A DNA stretch of 64,000 bases from Clostridium sp. MD294 (GCF_000364165.2 NZ_CP097810.1:1676130-1740129); one strand, 5' to 3'. Numbered from the stretch's first letter, positions 17,762 through 27,869 are shown. Notes: generated from the letters alone by a model not told the origin. Program-made: numbers and translations.

Positions 17762-19909
17762 ATGGACGAGCAAGAACAAAAAGAGCAAATTATGAAACAA
17801 AGAAAACAAAAAATACAAAATTATTTAGAAAGTAAAGAATATGTTCCTATGAAAAGAAAAGCCATTGCTTCGCTGTTGAATGTGCCAAAAGAAGATAGAG
17901 AAGATTTTGAAGAAATTATAGCACAACTTTTGGAAGAAGAAAAAATAGTAGAAACAAATAAGGGCAAACTTATGACACCAAAGTCATTAGGAATAGAAAT
18001 AGGAACGTTTTTAGCACATTCAAAAGGTTATGGTTTTGTACAGAGAGAACAGGGAGAAGATATATTTGTTCCAGCAACAAAAGTAAATGGAGCAATGCAC
18101 AGAGATAGAGTAATGTACAAAATAAATAAAAGAAAATCTCCTAATAAAAGAGCAGAATGTGAAATTGTAAAAATTATAAAAAGAGGAAATGATAAAATTG
18201 TAGGCACATATGAACAATCAAAAAATTATGGTTTTGTAGTGCCTGATGATAAAAAAATTACACAAGATATATTTATAGCCAATAAATATAGTATGGGTGC
18301 TGTGACAGGGCATAAAGTAGTAGTGGAAATTAGAAAATATGGTGATGAAGAAAAAAATCCAGAGGGTGTTATAGTAGAAGTTTTAGGCCATATCAATGAC
18401 CCTGGAGTAGATATACTTTCTATTATAAAACAATATGATTTGCCTGTTGATTTTCCAGAAGATGTATATCAACAAATTAAAAATATTGGTATGGAAATAG
18501 AGCCAAAAGAATTAAAAAACAGAGAAGATTTTAGAAATTATAAAACAGTGACAATAGATGGAGAAGATGCCAAAGACTTAGATGATGCGATTTCATTAAA
18601 TATATTGGAAAATGGTAATTATGAATTAGGTGTACACATAGCAGATGTTTCACAGTATGTACCAGAAAATACAGCATTAGATAAAGAAGCATATAGAAGA
18701 GGCACAAGTGTGTATTTAGTAGATAGAGTCATTCCTATGCTACCTCATAAGTTATCAAATGGTATTTGTTCTTTAAATCCTGGTGAAGACAGGCTGACAT
18801 TAAGCTGTATTATGGAAATTGACAAAAAAGGAAATGTTGTAAATCATAGAGTAGTAAAATCTGTAATACATTCTGATAGGAGAATGACTTATACAGCAGT
18901 AAGAGAGATATTGGAAGATAGAACACCTAAATTATTGGAAGAATATTCTGATTTTATAGAAATGTTTGAAAATATGAACCAATTAAGAATACTGCTTTCA
19001 GAAAAAAGAACAAAAAGAGGTTCTGTTAATTTTGATTTGCCTGAGTCTAAAATTATATTAGATGAAAAAGGAGTACCGTTAGAAATAAAACCATATGAAA
19101 CAAGCATAGCAACAAATATGATAGAAGAATTTATGTTGATATGTAATGAAACAGTGGCAGAAGATTTTTTCTGGCAGGAAGCACCATTTTTATATAGAAC
19201 GCATGAAGTGCCTGATGAAGAAAAACTCAAAAAAATGGAGGATTTTATTAGAAACTTTGGTTATCGCTTAAAAGGAAATAAAGATGAAATACACCCTAAA
19301 GCAATACAGCAACTTATTTCAAAAGTAGAAGGAAAAGAAGAAGAAAGAATTATTACAAGAGTGGTTCTTAGAAGTATGAAACAAGCGAGATATATGGCAG
19401 ACAATGGAGGGCATTTTGGTTTAGCAGCTAAATATTATTGTCATTTTACTTCTCCTATCAGAAGATACCCTGATTTGCAAATACACAGAATTATCAAAAT
19501 GATATTAGATGGAACAATGACAGAAAAAAAACAAAGAGCATTAAAAAGAAATATGCCTGATGTAGCAAAACAGTGTTCTCTAAGAGAAAGAATAGCAGAA
19601 GAAGCAGAAAGAGAAACAGACAATCTCAAAAAAGCAGAGTATATGCAAAATAAAATAGGTAATGAATATGAGGGAATGATTTCAGGATTAACAAGTTGGG
19701 GAATATATGTAGAATTGCCTAATACAGTAGAGGGAATGGTTCCTTTGCAAAGTTTGGAAGATGACTTTTATGTTTATGACGATGAAAATATGATGATTTA
19801 TGGACAACATTCCAATAAAAAGTATCTATTAGGACAAAAAGTAAATATTGTAGTAACAAGAGTAGATTTGGAACTAAAGAAAATTGATTTTGCATTTTGT
19901 GAAAAATAA
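17762..19909 (+). CDS. rnr: Ribonuclease R
   Basis: 715 residues with the RNase R domain order: N-terminal winged helix (about 15-80), two cold-shock domains (80-240), the RNB catalytic domain with DGEDAKDLDDA (266-276, metal-binding Asp residues), and a C-terminal S1 domain (630-710). It degrades structured RNA 3' to 5'. GGAGGAAACAC precedes the ATG. In many Firmicutes smpB follows rnr; here a sodium symporter follows instead. Confidence 0.96.
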   Translation: MDEQEQKEQIMKQRKQKIQNYLESKEYVPMKRKAIASLLNVPKEDREDFEEIIAQLLEEEKIVETNKGKLMTPKSLGIEIGTFLAHSKGYGFVQREQGEDIFVPATKVNGAMHRDRVMYKINKRKSPNKRAECEIVKIIKRGNDKIVGTYEQSKNYGFVVPDDKKITQDIFIANKYSMGAVTGHKVVVEIRKYGDEEKNPEGVIVEVLGHINDPGVDILSIIKQYDLPVDFPEDVYQQIKNIGMEIEPKELKNREDFRNYKTVTIDGEDAKDLDDAISLNILENGNYELGVHIADVSQYVPENTALDKEAYRRGTSVYLVDRVIPMLPHKLSNGICSLNPGEDRLTLSCIMEIDKKGNVVNHRVVKSVIHSDRRMTYTAVREILEDRTPKLLEEYSDFIEMFENMNQLRILLSEKRTKRGSVNFDLPESKIILDEKGVPLEIKPYETSIATNMIEEFMLICNETVAEDFFWQEAPFLYRTHEVPDEEKLKKMEDFIRNFGYRLKGNKDEIHPKAIQQLISKVEGKEEERIITRVVLRSMKQARYMADNGGHFGLAAKYYCHFTSPIRRYPDLQIHRIIKMILDGTMTEKKQRALKRNMPDVAKQCSLRERIAEEAERETDNLKKAEYMQNKIGNEYEGMISGLTSWGIYVELPNTVEGMVPLQSLEDDFYVYDDENMMIYGQHSNKKYLLGQKVNIVVTRVDLELKKIDFAFCEK

Positions 19910-19941
19910 TATAAAACTATAATAATAGAAAGGGAAGTAAC

Positions 19942-21270
19942 ATGGAAACGAAGCAGCAAAATAAACAAAGAGATAGTTTTAATAGTCGCATAGGATTTGT
20001 GTTGGCGTGTATTGGTTCGGCGGTAGGTATGGGAAATATATGGTTATTTCCTTATAGAGTAGGACAATATGGAGGAGCAGCATTTTTAATACCTTATTTT
20101 TTATTTATTATTGTAATAGGATTTACAGGTGTAATAGGAGAGATGGCATTTGGTAGAGCAATGCAAACAGGTGCATTAGGGGCTTTTAAAAAAGCGTCGC
20201 AAATGAGAGGAGGCAACTGGGGAGAATGGATAGGTATTATACCTGTTGTAGGTTCTTTAGGCATTGCGATAGGTTATTCTGTAGTAGTAGGTTGGATAAT
20301 ACGATTTTTAGTAGGCTCTGTAACAGGTTCTGCATTAGCAGGAGATACAGGAGAATATTTTGGTGCATTGGCTGGTAATTTTGGTAGTGTAGGCTGGCAT
20401 ATTATGGGACTTATAATAGTATTTGTATGTATGGCATATGGTATATCAACAGGTATAGAAAAAGTAAATAAAATAATGATACCAACATTTTTTTTACTGT
20501 TTGTGATAATGGCAGTACGCATATTTATGCTAGAAAATGCACAAGAAGGTATATTGTATATGTTAAAACCAAATTGGGAGCAAGTAGCAAAACCTCAAAC
20601 TTGGGTATATGCTTTAGGACAGGCATTTTTTTCACTTTCATTAGCTGGTTCTGGCACTATTGTGTATGGTAGTTATTTAAAAAAGACAGAAGATGTTGTA
20701 AAAAGTGCTAAAAATGTGGCATTTTTTGATACAGTAGCATCATTGTTAGCAGTATTTGTTATTATCCCTGCAGTGTTTGCATTTGGATTAGACCCTGCTT
20801 CTGGGCCTCCTCTTATGTTTATTACTATGCCAAAGGTATTCCAAATGATGCCTATGGGCAGAGTGTTTGCTATCATATTCTTTTTAGCAGTACTTTGTGC
20901 TGCAATTACTTCTCTTGTTAATTTATTTGAAACGCCTGTAGAAACATTGCAGCAAAAATTTGGATTTTCAAGAAAAAAAGCAGTAGCAATAATAGCAATA
21001 ATAGCAGTAGCGGTAGGTGTTTGTATAGAAAGTGGAGATAGTGTATCTGTATTTATGGATATTATTTCTATTTATATCATACCATTAGGAGCATTGTTAG
21101 CAGCAATTATGTTTTTCTGGGTATGTGGTAGTAAATTTGCAAGAGAACAGGCTCAAATGGGTAGACAAAAAATAATAGGAAAATGGTTTGAACCTATGAC
21201 AAAATATGTTTTTGTAGGATTAACATTATTTGTGTATATTATGGGAATATTTTATAACGGTATTGGATAA
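19942..21270 (+). CDS. Neurotransmitter:sodium symporter family transporter
   Basis: 442 residues, the length of the short bacterial NSS proteins such as MhsT. The family signature AVGMGNIWLFPYRVGQYGG is at residues 24-42, with the unwound first membrane helix that binds Na+ and substrate. Further hydrophobic segments continue to residue 440. Probable substrates are amino acids; the exact one cannot be read. It follows rnr by 32 bases after GAAAGGGAAG and may be co-transcribed. Confidence 0.92.
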   Translation: METKQQNKQRDSFNSRIGFVLACIGSAVGMGNIWLFPYRVGQYGGAAFLIPYFLFIIVIGFTGVIGEMAFGRAMQTGALGAFKKASQMRGGNWGEWIGIIPVVGSLGIAIGYSVVVGWIIRFLVGSVTGSALAGDTGEYFGALAGNFGSVGWHIMGLIIVFVCMAYGISTGIEKVNKIMIPTFFLLFVIMAVRIFMLENAQEGILYMLKPNWEQVAKPQTWVYALGQAFFSLSLAGSGTIVYGSYLKKTEDVVKSAKNVAFFDTVASLLAVFVIIPAVFAFGLDPASGPPLMFITMPKVFQMMPMGRVFAIIFFLAVLCAAITSLVNLFETPVETLQQKFGFSRKKAVAIIAIIAVAVGVCIESGDSVSVFMDIISIYIIPLGALLAAIMFFWVCGSKFAREQAQMGRQKIIGKWFEPMTKYVFVGLTLFVYIMGIFYNGIG

Positions 21271-21355
21271 TAAAAATAAAAAATATTGTGTTATAAAAGT
21301 GCATATTTATAATAAGTTTGTGAATTTATTGTACAAATCTACAAACACCTTTGAC

Positions 21356-21383
21356 TTGCAAAGTATGAAAAATCTGCTATAAT
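21356..21383 (+). promoter_or_regulatory. Extended -10 promoter of the asp23-nusB operon
   Basis: TTGCAA at 21356-21361, a 16-base spacer and TGCTATAAT (TATAAT at 21378-21383). The TGn extension supports it. It would start transcription near 21390, about 40 bases before the Asp23 gene. Confidence 0.7.
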
Positions 21384-21429
21384 AAAGCCTATATAGTATC
21401 ATATTTGAATAAAGAAAAGAGGGAATGTT

Positions 21430-21816
21430 GTGCCTGATAAAAAAGAAGAATTTGGACAAATACAAATAGCAGATGAAGTTGTTGCAGTCATAGCAGCAAC
21501 TGCAGCTATGGAAATAGAAGGTGTACTGAATGCCTCTAGTACATCAGGAAATGCTTTTGTGGAATTTTTTGGTAAAAAAAGTCAAACAAAGGGCGTCAAA
21601 GTAAATTCTGATGGTGGAGAGTTAACATTAGAATTAGATATTGTAGTACTTTTTGGTACAAAAATACAAACAGCAGCAACAGAAGTACAGAAAAAAGTAA
21701 AATCAGCAGTAGAAACAATGACAGGATTGACTGTAGCAATGGTAAATGTCAATGTTTGCGGCATTGTAAAAGAAAAACAACCTAAAGCAGCAAAAAATGA
21801 AATAGAACAAGAATAA
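21430..21816 (+). CDS. Asp23/Gls24 family envelope stress protein
   Basis: 128 residues from a GTG start with AGAGGGA upstream. The Asp23 pattern is clear: IQIADEVVAVIAATAAMEIEGV, then KGVKVNSDGGELTLELDIVVLFG and VQKKVKSAVETMTGLTVAMVNVNVCGIV. It corresponds to B. subtilis YqhY, encoded at the same place next to nusB, where the family is linked to envelope homeostasis and acetyl-CoA carboxylase. It heads the operon here. Confidence 0.92.
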   Translation: MPDKKEEFGQIQIADEVVAVIAATAAMEIEGVLNASSTSGNAFVEFFGKKSQTKGVKVNSDGGELTLELDIVVLFGTKIQTAATEVQKKVKSAVETMTGLTVAMVNVNVCGIVKEKQPKAAKNEIEQE

Positions 21817-21828
21817 CAAAATAATAAG

Positions 21829-21864
21829 GGTCAATCACTTTTGTAATATACAAAATGATTGACC
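21829..21864 (+). terminator. Long hairpin between asp23 and nusB (attenuator)
   Basis: Sixteen paired bases with one bulged C (21829-21845 with 21849-21864) and a three-base loop, followed by TTGTTTC. The T-run is imperfect, so partial termination that lets asp23 be expressed above nusB is likely. Confidence 0.65.
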
Positions 21865-21903
21865 TTGTTTCAAGACGAAAAGGCAAAAATATGGGAGGAT
21901 AGT

Positions 21904-22314
21904 ATGAATAGGAGAGAGGCAAGAAAAAACGCCTTTTATTTAGTATTTCAAATAGGTTTTCATGAACAAGAAGAGTTAGAACAAATGAAAGAATTGTTTT
22001 TTGAACAAGGAGAACAAGAAATACCAAAAGAACAAAAAGAATTTATAGTAAAAGAAGTAGAAGGCACAAAAACACATTTGTTAGAAATTGATGAAATCAT
22101 TACAAAAAAATCTAAAAAGTGGAAAAAAGAAAGAATTTCAAAAATAGACATAGCAATATTACGTTTGGCTATTTATGAAATCTATTTTTCTCAAGAAGTA
22201 CCAAATAGTGTTGCAATCAATGAAGCAGTAGAATTAGCAAAAGAATTTGGTACAGAACAATCTCCTGCATTTGTCAATGGCATATTAGGAAATATTGTTT
22301 CAGAGAAAGAATAG
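21904..22314 (+). CDS. nusB: Transcription antitermination factor NusB
   Basis: 136 residues from the ATG at 21904 (GGGAGG upstream); a longer in-frame start at 21859 lies in the hairpin and is unlikely. The all-helical NusB fold shows the N-terminal RREARKNAFYLVFQIG and the C-terminal VAINEAVELAKEFGTEQSPAFVNGILG. With NusE (S10) it binds boxA RNA for rRNA antitermination. Its TAG overlaps the GTG of xseA. Confidence 0.95.
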   Translation: MNRREARKNAFYLVFQIGFHEQEELEQMKELFFEQGEQEIPKEQKEFIVKEVEGTKTHLLEIDEIITKKSKKWKKERISKIDIAILRLAIYEIYFSQEVPNSVAINEAVELAKEFGTEQSPAFVNGILGNIVSEKE

Positions 22315-23555
22315 TGAAAAGTATGGGAGTAAAAGTATATTCTGTAGAACAAATAAATCGCTATGTACGTAATTTACTTGAAAATGATTTTGTGTTAAAT
22401 GGCTTTTGGATAAAAGGAGAAATTTCTAATTTTAAAGCCCATAGTTCAGGGCATTTTTATTTTACATTAAAAGATGCTTGTGCTTCTATACAATGTGTTA
22501 TGTTTCGAGGGGAAGCAGAAGTGCTTCCTTTTTTGCCGAAAAATGGTTTGTTTGTAGTAATATATGGTACAATTTCTATTTATGAAAAAACAGGACAGTA
22601 TCAACTTTATACAGAAATGATAGAGCCTGTAGGAATAGGAAGTTTGGCACTTAGTTTTGAACAGTTAAAACAGAAATTAGCACAAGAAGGACTTTTTGAT
22701 GCAGAATATAAAAGAGAATTATGTGAGTATCCGAAATGTGTTGCTGTAATTACTTCTCCTACAGGTGCAGCAGTAAGAGATGTCATTAAAATTATAAAAA
22801 GAAGAAATCAAGCAGTGAAAATTGTAGTAGTGCCTGTGTTAGTACAGGGAGAATATGCAGTATCTTCTATTGTAAAAGGTATAAAACTTGTAAATGAATG
22901 GGGAAAGGCAGATATTATTATATTGGGTAGAGGAGGAGGCTCAGCAGAAGATTTATCAGCATTTAATGCAGAAAAAGTAGCAAGAGCAATATTTGCATCA
23001 GAAACTCCTGTAATATCTGCTGTAGGACATGAAACAGATTTTACTATTGCAGATTTTGTAGCAGATGTAAGAGCTTCTACTCCTTCGGCAGCAGCAGAAA
23101 TTGCTGTAAAAAATACACAAGATATGTCACAATATTTGCAATATTACACTATAGCTTTGCAAAATGTAGTAGAAAATAAGCTATTGCAATATAAAAAAGT
23201 ATTACAAATGGTAATGCAGTCAAGTGCTTTTATACAGCCTATGACATTATTAAAGCAACGAAAAAGGCAACTAGAACAATTACAAAAGGCATTACAAAAA
23301 CAGATGCTGTATTGTTTGGAAACAAAACAAATGCAACACCAAACATTACAAAAAAGATTGCAAACAGCCTCTCCCTTTGCCATATTAAAAAGAGGTTATG
23401 TATTGGCAGAAAATGAAAAAGGAGAAACACTTCAAAACATTGAGAAAATACAAAAAGGGGATATTGTGATACTGCGTTTTCAAAATGGTGTCGCAAAAGC
23501 AGCAATTTTAGAGAAGGAGTTTTATAAAAGTGGCAAAGAAAAAAATGACATTTGA
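22314..23555 (+). CDS. xseA: Exodeoxyribonuclease VII large subunit
   Basis: 413 residues from the GTG at 22314; an ATG at 22323 is an alternative start. The N-terminal OB fold (VYSVEQINRYVRNLLE, FWIKGEISNFK) is followed by the catalytic domain with PTGAAVRDVIKI, LGRGGGSAEDLSAFN and SAVGHETDFTIADFVAD, then a coiled-coil rod and a C-terminal strand. With XseB it degrades single-stranded DNA. It overlaps nusB by one base and xseB by 26. Confidence 0.95.
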   Translation: MKSMGVKVYSVEQINRYVRNLLENDFVLNGFWIKGEISNFKAHSSGHFYFTLKDACASIQCVMFRGEAEVLPFLPKNGLFVVIYGTISIYEKTGQYQLYTEMIEPVGIGSLALSFEQLKQKLAQEGLFDAEYKRELCEYPKCVAVITSPTGAAVRDVIKIIKRRNQAVKIVVVPVLVQGEYAVSSIVKGIKLVNEWGKADIIILGRGGGSAEDLSAFNAEKVARAIFASETPVISAVGHETDFTIADFVADVRASTPSAAAEIAVKNTQDMSQYLQYYTIALQNVVENKLLQYKKVLQMVMQSSAFIQPMTLLKQRKRQLEQLQKALQKQMLYCLETKQMQHQTLQKRLQTASPFAILKRGYVLAENEKGETLQNIEKIQKGDIVILRFQNGVAKAAILEKEFYKSGKEKNDI

Positions 23556-23769
23556 ACAGGCAATACAAAGACTAGAAGAAATTGTTGAGATATTAGAAAC
23601 GGAAGAAATTGCTCTAGAAAAATCTGTTGATTTGTATAAAGAAGGTATGGAATTAGCAGAATTTTGTCAGACAAAAATTACAAAAGCAGAAACAGAAGTA
23701 GTATTACTTCAAAAAAATATTTCTGGAGAAATAGAACAAACGCATTTTGAAGTAGAGGAAGGAGAATAA
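23530..23769 (+). CDS. xseB: Exodeoxyribonuclease VII small subunit
   Basis: 79 residues from a GTG inside the end of xseA, with GAAGGAG ten bases upstream. TFEQAIQRLEEIVEILE and LEKSVDLYKEGMELAEFCQTK are the conserved helical hairpin that wraps the XseA rod. An acidic tail closes the protein. Confidence 0.94.
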   Translation: MAKKKMTFEQAIQRLEEIVEILETEEIALEKSVDLYKEGMELAEFCQTKITKAETEVVLLQKNISGEIEQTHFEVEEGE

Positions 23770-23773
23770 TAAA

Positions 23774-24658
23774 ATGAATTGTAAAGAACAAATTTCAATA
23801 AAAGCAAAAGAAATAGATGATTATTTACAAAAGAGATTACCTCAACAAAGTGAATACCCTTCAGAAATATTTGAAGCAATGAGATATAGTATATTTGCAG
23901 GAGGAAAAAGATTACGCCCTATATTACTACTTTCTGCTTGTGAAGCATTAGGAGGAGAAACTGAAAAAGCAATAGATTTTGCCTGTGCAATAGAAATGAT
24001 ACACACTTATTCTTTGATACATGATGATTTGCCTGCTATGGATAATGATGACTATAGAAGGGGGATGTTAACAAGCCATAAAAAATTTGGAGAAGCAACT
24101 GCTATATTGGCAGGAGATGGATTACTTCATCATGCTTTTGAGATTATGTCAAATGCTTGTGTAAAAGACTGTACTATACAAACAGTAAAGGCTATGCAGT
24201 CTATTGCACATGGTGCAGGAGTATATGGTATGCTTTCAGGACAAGTAGTAGATGTACTTAGTGAAGGAAAACAAATTGATGAAAAAACAATGTATTTTAT
24301 ACACAAAAATAAAACAGCAGCAATGTTACAAGGGGCATTAAAAGCAGGAGCAATATTAGCAGGAGCAACACAAAAGCAAATAGAAATGATGGAACAAGCA
24401 GGAGAAAAAATAGGTGTTGCCTTTCAAATAGCAGATGATATATTAGATATTACAAGTACATTAGAAGAATTAGGTAAACCTGTGCATAGTGATGAAAAAA
24501 ATGAAAAAAATACTTATATAACAATGTATGGCATAGAAAAGTCAAAACAAATGGTAGAAACACTTTCACAGCAAGCGATTTCTCTTTTTGAGGAATTAGG
24601 AGAAAATGCTAATTTTTTAATAGAACTGACAAAATATTTAATAGATAGAAAAAATTAA
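23774..24658 (+). CDS. ispA: Farnesyl/geranyl diphosphate synthase
   Basis: 294 residues, normal for bacterial short-chain trans-prenyl synthases. The first aspartate-rich motif is HDDLPAMDNDD and the second is FQIADDILD; the GGKRLRP substrate-binding sequence lies near residue 45. It condenses IPP with DMAPP/GPP. Its place just before dxs links precursor supply and prenyl synthesis in one operon. Confidence 0.95.
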   Translation: MNCKEQISIKAKEIDDYLQKRLPQQSEYPSEIFEAMRYSIFAGGKRLRPILLLSACEALGGETEKAIDFACAIEMIHTYSLIHDDLPAMDNDDYRRGMLTSHKKFGEATAILAGDGLLHHAFEIMSNACVKDCTIQTVKAMQSIAHGAGVYGMLSGQVVDVLSEGKQIDEKTMYFIHKNKTAAMLQGALKAGAILAGATQKQIEMMEQAGEKIGVAFQIADDILDITSTLEELGKPVHSDEKNEKNTYITMYGIEKSKQMVETLSQQAISLFEELGENANFLIELTKYLIDRKN

Positions 24659-24698
24659 AATTTAAAAAATGGGACAAATAAAGTAAGCAGGTGATACT

Positions 24699-25127
24699 AT
24701 GAATTTTTCTGGAATATTACAAAATAAACCCGTTTGGGCAGCGGTACTAGCTTGGGCAATCGCACAGATATTAAAAACAATACTATCATTTGTGAAAAAT
24801 GATAAATTAGATTTGTCCCGCTTTTATGGCTCAGGAGGTATGCCAAGTTCTCATTCTGCATTAGTAATGGCATTAACATTTAGTTTAGGAAAATATCAAG
24901 GTTTTTCCTCTCCCTTTTTTGCAATCAGTGTAGTATTGGCGTTGGTGGTAATGTATGATGCTGCAGGCGTAAGAAGAGCAGCAGGAAAACAGGCAGCACT
25001 TTTAAATATACTAATACACAGACAAGGCATTACACCACAAGAACAGTTAAAAGAATTACTTGGGCATACCCCTTTGGAAGTGATTGCAGGTGCAATGTTG
25101 GGAACAGTGATAGGACTGTTGTTTTAA
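24699..25127 (+). CDS. Divergent PAP2 family (DUF212) membrane protein
   Basis: 142 residues. The DUF212/YuiD signature is evident: LAWAIAQILKTIL, SGGMPSSHSALVMALTFSLG (PAP2-like SxxxH active-site segment), DAAGVRRAAGKQAALLN and LGHTPLEVIAGAMLG. Several hydrophobic helices suggest a membrane phosphatase-like protein, perhaps acting on prenyl phosphates given ispA and dxs on either side. That role is inference. Confidence 0.88.
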   Translation: MNFSGILQNKPVWAAVLAWAIAQILKTILSFVKNDKLDLSRFYGSGGMPSSHSALVMALTFSLGKYQGFSSPFFAISVVLALVVMYDAAGVRRAAGKQAALLNILIHRQGITPQEQLKELLGHTPLEVIAGAMLGTVIGLLF

Positions 25128-25168
25128 AAGTAGTTATGACTTTGCTGCAAAGAGGAGTGAATGCAGAT

Positions 25169-27049
25169 ATGAGTATATTATTAAAGCAAGTAAATTTTCC
25201 AAAAGACATTAAAAATATGAATGAAAAAGAATTAAAAAAATTAGCAAAAGAGATAAGATATTTTTTAATCAAAAGCGTTTCTAAAACAGGAGGACATCTG
25301 GCGTCTAATTTAGGTGTTGTAGAATTAACAGTAGCATTGCACTATTGTTTTGACTTACCTAATGATAAAATTGTATGGGACGTAGGACATCAGGCATATG
25401 TGCATAAACTGCTGACAGGAAGAAAAAAAGATTTTGGAAAATTAAGACAGTTAAATGGTTTAAGTGGTTTTCCTAAGCCTCATGAAAGTGAGTATGATGT
25501 ATTTGCAGCAGGGCATAGTTCTACATCTATTTCAGCAGCATTAGGTATAGCAAAAGCAAGAGATTTAAAAGGAGAATACAACCATGTTATTGCAGTAATA
25601 GGAGATGGTGCAATGACAGGAGGACTTGCTTATGAAGCACTAAATAATGCAGCAAAAGAGAATACAAATTTGATTGTGATATTAAATGATAATGAAATGT
25701 CTATATCTAGTAATGTAGGGGCAATGTCAAGATATTTAACACATTTAAGAACAGACTCCGCTTATATACAAGCAAAAGAAAATTTTCAAAATTTTTCACA
25801 AAAAATACCTGTTGTAGGAAATGTAGCAAATTTTATATTTGAAAAAATGCGTTTTGGAGCAAAATTTTTGTTTTTGCCAGGTATGCTTTTTGAAGAAATG
25901 GGTTTTCATTATATAGGGCCTGTAGATGGACATAACTTAGAAGAATTAAAAGAAGTATTTCAAAATGTCAAACAAATGAGAGGGCCTTTGCTAATTCATG
26001 TCAAAACTAAAAAAGGAAAAGGCTATACTTATGCAGAGCAGGAGTCATGGAAATATCACGGTGTAGGAAAATTTGATATTAAAACAGGACAAGCGATTTC
26101 TTGTTCTAATAAAGAAGACTATTCTGCTGTATTTGGTAAAAAACTAATAGAATTGGCAGAAAAAAATAAAAATATATTGGCTTTAACGGCAGCTATGGCA
26201 TCTGGTACAGGACTTTTAGCATTTCAAAAAAAATTTCCTGAAAGATTTTTTGATGTTGCTATAGCAGAACAGCATGGAGTTACATTTTCAGCAGGTTTAG
26301 CTTGTCAAGGAATGATACCAGTTTTTGCTGTATATTCTACATTTTTGCAAAGAGCATATGACCAAATTATACATGATGTTTGTATGCAAAATCTACCTGT
26401 GGTGTTTGCTATAGATAGAGCAGGAATAGTAGGAGCAGATGGTGAAACACATCAAGGTGTATTTGATATTGCTTATTTAAGCCATATTCCTAATATGACA
26501 TTGCTTTCTCCTAAAAATAAATGGGAATTGGAAGATATGCTTGCTTTTGCAGTAGACTTTAAAAATCCTATTGCGATAAGATACCCCAGAGGAACTGCTT
26601 CGGAACAATTTGAACAATATAGACAAAAAATAGTATATGGCAAAAGTGAAGTAATACAAAAGGGAAAAAAAATAGCACTTTTGGCAGAAGGACATATGCT
26701 TTCTTTTGCAGTAGAAGCAGCAGAATTATTAAAACAAAAAAATAATATTACAGCACATATTGTAAATATGCGTTTTTTAAAACCATTAGATGGACAAATG
26801 CTGAAAGAAGTATCACAATATTGTGATTGTATTGTTACAATAGAAGATGGACTGATACAATGTGGATTTGGTTCAAAAGTGCTAGAATATTATAATGAAA
26901 ATGAAAATAATGGTATAAAAATCATTCGTTTGGGTTTTCCAGATAAATTTATTGAACAAGGTACAACGGAAGAATTGTATCAGCTTTATGGATTAAATGG
27001 ACAAGGTATTTATGACAGTATTATACAGAAAGGAATTTTAAATGACTGA
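25169..27049 (+). CDS. dxs: 1-deoxy-D-xylulose-5-phosphate synthase
   Basis: 626 residues from the ATG at 25169, with AGAGGAG 11 bases upstream; the in-frame ATG at 25136 has no ribosome site. Thiamine-diphosphate motif GDGAMTGGLAYEALNNAA, early GGHLASNLGVVEL, and the pyrimidine-domain IAEQHGVTFSAGLA are present. It condenses pyruvate with glyceraldehyde 3-phosphate, the first step of the MEP isoprenoid pathway. It overlaps tlyA by eight bases. Confidence 0.95.
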   Translation: MSILLKQVNFPKDIKNMNEKELKKLAKEIRYFLIKSVSKTGGHLASNLGVVELTVALHYCFDLPNDKIVWDVGHQAYVHKLLTGRKKDFGKLRQLNGLSGFPKPHESEYDVFAAGHSSTSISAALGIAKARDLKGEYNHVIAVIGDGAMTGGLAYEALNNAAKENTNLIVILNDNEMSISSNVGAMSRYLTHLRTDSAYIQAKENFQNFSQKIPVVGNVANFIFEKMRFGAKFLFLPGMLFEEMGFHYIGPVDGHNLEELKEVFQNVKQMRGPLLIHVKTKKGKGYTYAEQESWKYHGVGKFDIKTGQAISCSNKEDYSAVFGKKLIELAEKNKNILALTAAMASGTGLLAFQKKFPERFFDVAIAEQHGVTFSAGLACQGMIPVFAVYSTFLQRAYDQIIHDVCMQNLPVVFAIDRAGIVGADGETHQGVFDIAYLSHIPNMTLLSPKNKWELEDMLAFAVDFKNPIAIRYPRGTASEQFEQYRQKIVYGKSEVIQKGKKIALLAEGHMLSFAVEAAELLKQKNNITAHIVNMRFLKPLDGQMLKEVSQYCDCIVTIEDGLIQCGFGSKVLEYYNENENNGIKIIRLGFPDKFIEQGTTEELYQLYGLNGQGIYDSIIQKGILND

Positions 27050-27869
27050 AAAAGAGAGATTGGACATATTATTAGTAAAAAGAAATATGGCTAAATCCAG
27101 AGAATTAGCAAAAGCATATATTATGGCAGGAAATGTTTATGTAGATGGTGTAAAAGAAGAAAAAGCAGGAACAAAAGTAGCTATTACAGCAGATATTGTA
27201 GTAAAACAAAATAAAATGAAATATGTCAGTCGTGGAGGCTATAAATTAGAAAAGGCAATAAAAGAGTTTGATATTTGTTTAGAAAATACAGTTTGTTTAG
27301 ATATAGGAGCGTCTACAGGAGGATTTACAGATTGTATGCTTCAAAATGGAGCAAAAAAGGTGTATGCTATAGATGTAGGGTATGGGCAATTTGATTGGAA
27401 ATTGAGAAATGATGATAGAGTTGTTTGTATGGAAAAAACAAACGTAAGATATATTACACCAAGTGACATTTCAGAAAGAGCAGATTTTGCTTCTATAGAT
27501 GTGTCATTCATATCATTAACAAAAGTGCTTCCAGCGGTGTTAGCAGTATTACAACAACAAGCAGAATTAGTTTGTTTGATAAAACCACAGTTTGAAGCAG
27601 GCAGAGAAAAAGTAGGGAAAAAGGGTGTTGTAAGAGATAAAAATGTGCATAAAGAAGTGATATGCAATATTATAGAATATGTAACTGAACAAAATGTCGG
27701 TATACATAATATTAGTTTTTCACCTATAAAAGGGCCAGAAGGAAATATTGAATATTTAATTTATTTACAAAAAAATAAAACAATTATTACAAAAGAGGAA
27801 GCATATACTTTGGCAGAAAGTGTTGTCAATGCCTCTCATAAATGCTTGCAAGGGGAGGAAGATATATGA
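27042..27869 (+). CDS. tlyA: TlyA family rRNA (cytidine-2'-O)-methyltransferase
   Basis: 275 residues. An N-terminal S4 RNA-binding domain (RLDILLVKRNMAKSRELAKAYI) joins an FtsJ-like methyltransferase with SAM motif CLDIGASTGGFTDCML, then DVGYGQFDWKLRND and SIDVSFISL. It is a conserved member of the nusB-recN cluster. TlyA methylates rRNA in other bacteria; haemolysin is an old annotation. Its stop overlaps nadK as ATGA. Confidence 0.92.
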   Translation: MTEKERLDILLVKRNMAKSRELAKAYIMAGNVYVDGVKEEKAGTKVAITADIVVKQNKMKYVSRGGYKLEKAIKEFDICLENTVCLDIGASTGGFTDCMLQNGAKKVYAIDVGYGQFDWKLRNDDRVVCMEKTNVRYITPSDISERADFASIDVSFISLTKVLPAVLAVLQQQAELVCLIKPQFEAGREKVGKKGVVRDKNVHKEVICNIIEYVTEQNVGIHNISFSPIKGPEGNIEYLIYLQKNKTIITKEEAYTLAESVVNASHKCLQGEEDI

